Assembly (NCBI RefSeq): GCF_004331345.1
Contig: NZ_SJJZ01000005.1
Location: 62,001-126,000 of the forward strand
Reading direction: 5' to 3'
Source of the DNA: Kribbella soli
GTDB lineage: Bacteria; Actinomycetota; Actinomycetes; Propionibacteriales; Kribbellaceae
DNA length: 64,000 bases
Shown here: in pieces, positions 60,451-64,000 of the stretch
Layout: each line of letters begins with the position of its first letter
Numbering within the stretch: the stretch's first letter is position 1
Made by a program: the position numbers and the translations under genes
Notes under the pieces: model-generated
Databases searched by the model: none
The model's input: the letters and a program-made list of their open reading frames with translations, nothing else
Told to the model about the DNA's origin: nothing

Positions 60451-60984
60451 ATGGAGGAGTCGCCGACCCCGGTGCTGGACGTTCTGCTGCACCCGATCCG
60501 CTGGCGCATCGTGCAGCGCGTGCTGGGCCGCGAGGTGACCACCACGGACCTGAAACGCGACCTGCCCGACGTCCCCGCCACGACGCTCTACCGGCACGTC
60601 GCCGCGCTGATCGACGCGGGTTACCTGACGGTGGTCCGCGAGCGGAAGATCCGCGGTACGACGGAGCGCACGCTCAGCCTGGACCAGACCAAGGTCGGCC
60701 GGATCGACGAGCGCGAGGCGCGGGCGATGACACCGGACCAGCACCGGCAGGCGTTCCTGATGATGCTGACCCGGCTGGCCGCCGACTTCGACCGTGTGGT
60801 CGAGAGCGGCGACCTGTACCCGCGGATCCATCAGCTGGGCTACTCACAGCTCGCCCTGTACCTCAGCTCGGACGACATGGCCGCGTTCCGGTCAGGCTTC
60901 GCAGAGCTGATCGAGCCGTACTTGGCCGAGTCCCCGGGCAAGGACCGCGTGGTCCTGTCGATGTTCTCGTTGCCCGACAGCTGA
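60451..60984 (+). CDS. Helix-turn-helix (ArsR/YnfL-like winged helix) regulator
   Basis: A 177-residue regulator from ATG 60451 with GGAGAG upstream. The N-terminal winged helix reads VLDVLLHPIRWRIVQRVLGREVTTTDLKRDLPDVPATTLYRHVAALIDAGYLTVVRERKIRGTTERTLSL, as in ArsR/PadR-adjacent helix_turn_helix proteins. The C-terminal half is helical and probably dimerises. No metal-binding cysteines, so it senses something other than metals. It is divergent from the serine hydrolase and probably represses both. Confidence 0.9.
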   Translation: MEESPTPVLDVLLHPIRWRIVQRVLGREVTTTDLKRDLPDVPATTLYRHVAALIDAGYLTVVRERKIRGTTERTLSLDQTKVGRIDEREARAMTPDQHRQAFLMMLTRLAADFDRVVESGDLYPRIHQLGYSQLALYLSSDDMAAFRSGFAELIEPYLAESPGKDRVVLSMFSLPDS

Positions 60985-60991
60985 GCGAGGT

Positions 60992-61031
60992 TCGTGCTTC
61001 CCGGGAGAGGGACGGCCCCCGGGAAGCACGA
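60992..61031. terminator. Strong bidirectional hairpin terminator
   Basis: Perfect 14-bp arms TCGTGCTTCCCGGG (60992-61005) and the mirror copy (61018-61031) enclose a 12-base loop. It fills the gap between the stops of the convergent HTH and cyclopropane synthase genes. No U-run is present, as usual in actinobacterial stem-only terminators. Confidence 0.8.
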
Positions 61032-61032
61032 G

Positions 61033-62277
61033 TCAGTGGCGTCGGAGCAGGAGCTGCGCGACGTCGAGGTAGCCGGAGGCGAAGCCGGCTTCGCTGTAGG
61101 CCAGGTAGTACTCCCACGCCCGCCGGAACGACTCGTCGAAGCCCTCCGCCCGGACGACGTGCCAGTTGGCGACGAACCGTCGTCGCCACCGGCGGAGCGT
61201 CTCGGCGTAGTCCGCACCGAACCTGTGGTCGTCGTCGACCGCCAACGTGGTGTACTGCGCCACGGTCTCGTCGATCGCGGTGCGGGACGGGATCAGACCT
61301 CCCGGGAAGATGTACTTCTGGATCCAGCTGTACGAGTTCCGGGTGGCGAGCATCCGGTCGTGGTCCATCAGAATCGCCTGTAGTGCAACCGTTCCGCCCG
61401 GCGCGAGCAGCTGGTCCAGGGCTCGGAAGTACTCCGGCCAGTACTCCTCGCCGACCGCCTCGATCATCTCCACGCTGACGACGGCGTCGTACGAGCCGGT
61501 CACCATGCGGTAGTCCTGCAGCCGCAGGTCGATCCGGTCGACCAGACCGGCATCAGCAGCGCGTTTCTGCGCCAACTGCAGCTGCTCGGTCGACAACGTG
61601 ATGCCCGTGACCCGGGCGCCCCGACGAGCAGCGGCAATCGCCAGCGTCCCCCAGCCGATTCCGACTTCGAGCACTCGGCTGCCCGGACCCACGGCCGCCA
61701 GGTCCAGGATGCGTTCGACCTTCCTGGACTGAGCCTCCTCGAGCTCCTGTGCGGCCAGCGGTACGTCGTGGTCGAACAGAGCGGAGCTGTACGTCAGGCC
61801 AGAGTCCAGGAACGCGCCGAACAGCGCGTTGCTGAGGTCGTAGTGCGCGCGGATGTTCTCCCGGGCGCCTGTCGGTGTGTTGCGCCGGAGACGCGGGATG
61901 CGCCGGTCGGCCACCCGCCGGAAGCGCAGGAGGTACTGCGGCACGAGCTGCGCGACACGTGCCGCGAACGGCATCAGCAGGTCGCCCAGGTCGGTGCCGT
62001 CGCCAGCAACCCAGTCCCCGGCCATGTACGCCTCGCCGAGACCGATCTTGGGGTTGTGGGCGAGCCGTTCGAACAGGGAGTCCGGCCGGACGATCCGCAG
62101 CACCGGTGCGTCCGGCCCTCCGCCACCGCGGACGGTGCCGTCCGGGTAGACCGCTCGTACGGGGACCTGGTCGAGAATCCTGTCGACGATCAGCCGGGTG
62201 ATCCGGGCGCGGACGCACAACGGGCGCAGGACAGGGTGTCGCAGGCAGAGTGGTTGGGCGATGGTCAGACTGCTCAT
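61033..62277 (-). CDS. Cyclopropane-fatty-acyl-phospholipid synthase family methyltransferase
   Basis: A 414-residue SAM-dependent enzyme from ATG 62277. The N-terminal lipid-binding part (RIVRPDSLFERLAHNPKIGLGEAYMAGDW) is followed by the signature NIRAHYDLSNALFGAFLDSGLTYSSALF, the SAM loop VLEVGIGWGTLAIAAARRG, and SVEMIEAVGEEYWPEYF. It methylates unsaturated acyl chains of membrane phospholipids. The start overlaps the DUF1365 stop (ATGA). Confidence 0.94.
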   Translation of the reverse strand: MSSLTIAQPLCLRHPVLRPLCVRARITRLIVDRILDQVPVRAVYPDGTVRGGGGPDAPVLRIVRPDSLFERLAHNPKIGLGEAYMAGDWVAGDGTDLGDLLMPFAARVAQLVPQYLLRFRRVADRRIPRLRRNTPTGARENIRAHYDLSNALFGAFLDSGLTYSSALFDHDVPLAAQELEEAQSRKVERILDLAAVGPGSRVLEVGIGWGTLAIAAARRGARVTGITLSTEQLQLAQKRAADAGLVDRIDLRLQDYRMVTGSYDAVVSVEMIEAVGEEYWPEYFRALDQLLAPGGTVALQAILMDHDRMLATRNSYSWIQKYIFPGGLIPSRTAIDETVAQYTTLAVDDDHRFGADYAETLRRWRRRFVANWHVVRAEGFDESFRRAWEYYLAYSEAGFASGYLDVAQLLLRRH

Positions 62278-63008
62278 CGAAGTCCTTTCTGGAGCCGGTG
62301 CACCGGGCGTTGCACGACAGGCAGGCGGCGCGCCCACAGCCACACCCCGTTCAGCCGGATCAGCAGGGACACCCGCTGCGGCATCAGTGGCATCCGTACG
62401 GCGGCCGCAAGGGTCGCCCGGCGCGTTGCAGGGCGCGGTATGCCGTCGAAGCTCGCTCCGAAGACCGTCTGGCCGTGGTGCGACAGGCTCACCTGGACCC
62501 GGATCCGGTCGTGGTCGAGCTCGAAGCTCAGGCGGTACTGGCCGGAGACGTCGTTGAACGGCGAGACGTAGAGCTCCTTCGGGGCCTCGGCAACGCCGCT
62601 CGCATCCGGGCGGAGCAGGTAGGCGTGCCGTTCGCCGTACGTGTTGTGCACCTCTGCGACGACGTACGGACTGTCGATGCACCAGAAGACGGTCAGTGGG
62701 TCGAAGACGTGGCCCAAGGTGCGGGCGTTGGCCAGCATGAGGACGCGGCCGTCGTACGTGATGCCTTCGCTGGCGAGGTAGCGACGCAGATCGGCCTTGA
62801 TCGTCGGGCCGTGGCCACCGAGATGGTCGCGGGCGTCGAAGCGCGCCAGCGGGCGCAGGTACCAGGGCTGGCGCGGTACGTCGTCGAGGTCGACCAGCCA
62901 TTGGTGCACCCGGTACCGGAACGCGTGACGGATCGGAATCCGCCGCCCGTGCCGGACGAAGCCGGTGACGATCGCCGGCAGTGTGGGGAGCACACCGGCG
63001 ACCGTCAC
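62274..63008 (-). CDS. DUF1365 family protein
   Basis: A 244-residue protein from GTG 63008 (VTVAGVLPTLPAIVTGFVRHGRRIPIRHAFRYRVHQWLVDLDD). DUF1365 features are HVFDPLTVFWCID, AEVHNTYGERHAYLLRPD and KELYVSPFNDVSGQYRLSFEL. Its biochemical role is unclear; it regularly accompanies CFA synthases and FAD amine oxidases in fatty-acid modification clusters. It overlaps both neighbours by 4 bases. Confidence 0.93.
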   Translation of the reverse strand: MTVAGVLPTLPAIVTGFVRHGRRIPIRHAFRYRVHQWLVDLDDVPRQPWYLRPLARFDARDHLGGHGPTIKADLRRYLASEGITYDGRVLMLANARTLGHVFDPLTVFWCIDSPYVVAEVHNTYGERHAYLLRPDASGVAEAPKELYVSPFNDVSGQYRLSFELDHDRIRVQVSLSHHGQTVFGASFDGIPRPATRRATLAAAVRMPLMPQRVSLLIRLNGVWLWARRLPVVQRPVHRLQKGLR

Positions 63009-64000
63009 CAGCGGACCCCGAAGGACTCGGCCGCGGCGACGCCGGCGCGACAACCGTCCTCGTGGAATCCCCAGCCGTGATACGCCCCTGCAAACGCGAT
63101 CCGGCCGGTATTGAGGGCTGTCAGCCTGCTCTGCGCGGCGACTGCCTTCGGGGTGTACACGGGGTGCTGGTAGTCGATCCGCTCGATCACCTTCGCGGGA
63201 TCGACCGTCGTGGCACCGTTCAGCGTGACCAGATAGGTCTCGTCGGTCTCCAGGCCCTGCAACCTGTTCATCCAGTACGTCGTCAGCGGCGCGCCGGAGC
63301 CAATGATGTAGTTCCAGGACGACCGGGCGTTCTTGGTTGCTGGAAGCAACGAGGTGTCGGTGTGCAGCACCGCCGTGTTGCGGCTGTACTCGAACGGGCC
63401 GAGCGCTGTCTTCTCCGCGGGCGATGCGTCCGCGAGCAGGTCGAGCGCCTGGTCGGCGTGGGTCGCCAGAACCACCCGGTCGAAGTCCGATACAGAGCCG
63501 TCGGGGCCGTCGGCAACGGTCACCGTGACGCCGTCCGGGTGCCGCTGGACCGCTCGGACGGGACGGTGCGTGCGAACCGTGCCGACCCGGTCGGAGAGCG
63601 CATCGACGTACTGCCGGGAGCCGCCGGTGACGGTCAGCCATTGCGGTGAGCCGCTGACGGAGAGCATGCCGTGGTGGTCGAGGAACCGGAACAGGTAGCG
63701 CGCCGGGTAGGTCAGCGCCGAGCTGCCGCCGCAGGACCAGACACAGGACACCACGGGTACGGCGTACTGGCGGACGAAGGCCGGGCTGAAGCGCTCGGCC
63801 TCGAGGAACTCGTCGAGCGTTGTGAGGTCGTCGTCGCCGGTCCGGGCCAGGTAGCCGGCGGCTCGGCGGTGGAAGCGGCGGATCTCGCCGAGCAACCGGA
63901 GGAAGCGCGGGTCCACGACCCGGCGGCGCTGTGCGAAGACCCCGGCCGCCCCGCGCCCGCCGGCGAACTCCAGGCCGCTCGCCGGGTCGCTGATGCTCAT
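63005..64000 (-). CDS. FAD-dependent amine-oxidase-type protein, 5' end outside window
   Basis: The frame runs from the window end to the stop at 63005 (332 codons seen). It lacks the N-terminal FAD GxGxxG, which lies beyond base 64000. Seen: FLEAERFSPAFVRQYAVPVVSCVWSC, GMLSVSGSPQWLTVTGGSRQYVDALSDRVG (FAD-binding middle of squalene/phytoene-desaturase-like oxidases), FDRVVLATHADQALDLL, and the C-terminal FAD site GRIAFAGAYHGWGFHEDGCRAGVAAAES. This type is the usual first partner of DUF1365 and CFA genes; it probably oxidises a modified fatty acid. The stop overlaps the DUF1365 start (GTGA). Confidence 0.9.
   Translation of the reverse strand: MSISDPASGLEFAGGRGAAGVFAQRRRVVDPRFLRLLGEIRRFHRRAAGYLARTGDDDLTTLDEFLEAERFSPAFVRQYAVPVVSCVWSCGGSSALTYPARYLFRFLDHHGMLSVSGSPQWLTVTGGSRQYVDALSDRVGTVRTHRPVRAVQRHPDGVTVTVADGPDGSVSDFDRVVLATHADQALDLLADASPAEKTALGPFEYSRNTAVLHTDTSLLPATKNARSSWNYIIGSGAPLTTYWMNRLQGLETDETYLVTLNGATTVDPAKVIERIDYQHPVYTPKAVAAQSRLTALNTGRIAFAGAYHGWGFHEDGCRAGVAAAESFGVRW

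Noticed and set aside
1..64000. CRISPR arrays, tRNA and rRNA genes
   Set aside because: No regularly spaced repeats and no cloverleaf or rRNA-like segments were noticed on reading both strands; a covariance-model scan would be decisive.

Overview
The window is high-GC DNA with GTG starts, many 4-bp start/stop overlaps (ATGA, GTGA) and a mycothiol-type isomerase, so it comes from a free-living, mostly aerobic actinomycete. Secreted CBM-bearing glycosidases, rich peptide uptake, Tat substrates and an aerobic cobalamin pathway fit a Kribbella-like member of the Propionibacteriales. That assignment is an inference from gene style, not from a marker gene. No rRNA, tRNA or CRISPR array was seen.

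Layout. 1-3.2 kb: 3' part of a large secreted glycosidase. 3.2-9.8 kb: small regulators and enzymes (MarR/cupin pair with a perfect operator, a DUF1906 secreted protein, a GyrI-like protein, a DUF5937 regulator and MFS pump) interrupted by a 163-bp hairpin MITE. 8.7-14.5 kb: flavin monooxygenase with divergent LysR, a cupin/SDR/alanine-dehydrogenase-like operon and two paralogous membrane proteins. 14.6-25.3 kb: cobalamin genes cobG-cobH-cobIJ behind an MFS gene, then cobF, with transporters, MarR, a phosphotransferase, a TMEM175-like channel and a type-B carboxylesterase between them.

25.3-31.1 kb is a degraded, lower-GC island bounded by the C-terminal and N-terminal remnants of an IS605-type tnpB on the same strand. 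Between them lie a truncated zinc-ribbon tyrosine recombinase, two frameshifted secreted serine proteases and two small unknown genes.

31.2-37.4 kb: frdDCBA with a 77-aa leader gene and a CRP-like site, zwf, a VOC protein and pepE. 37.5-48 kb: IclR and a tightly overlapping divergent operon: dipeptide ABC permeases and binding protein, M20 peptidase, fused ABC ATPase, AroM-like, OPT/YLP transporter, DUF1177. It looks like a dedicated route for import and breakdown of one peptide-like compound. 48-53.5 kb: a DGPF/YCII + ECF42 sigma factor pair, a 719-aa membrane protein with a GNAT gene, and a mycothiol-isomerase-like/VOC pair. The two ECF-linked units share an almost identical promoter, so the sigma factor probably drives both.

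53.5-58.8 kb: a two-gene operon of an LCAT-type lipase and a caspase-STAND-WD40 protein, the best candidate for a poorly described conflict/defence system. 58.8-64 kb: a Tat-exported class C serine hydrolase divergent from a helix-turn-helix regulator, a strong bidirectional terminator, and a cyclopropane synthase-DUF1365-FAD oxidase lipid-modification operon running off the window end. No gene-free stretch exceeds 300 bases; the longest (19038-19317 and 28870-29149, about 280 bases each) are described below.
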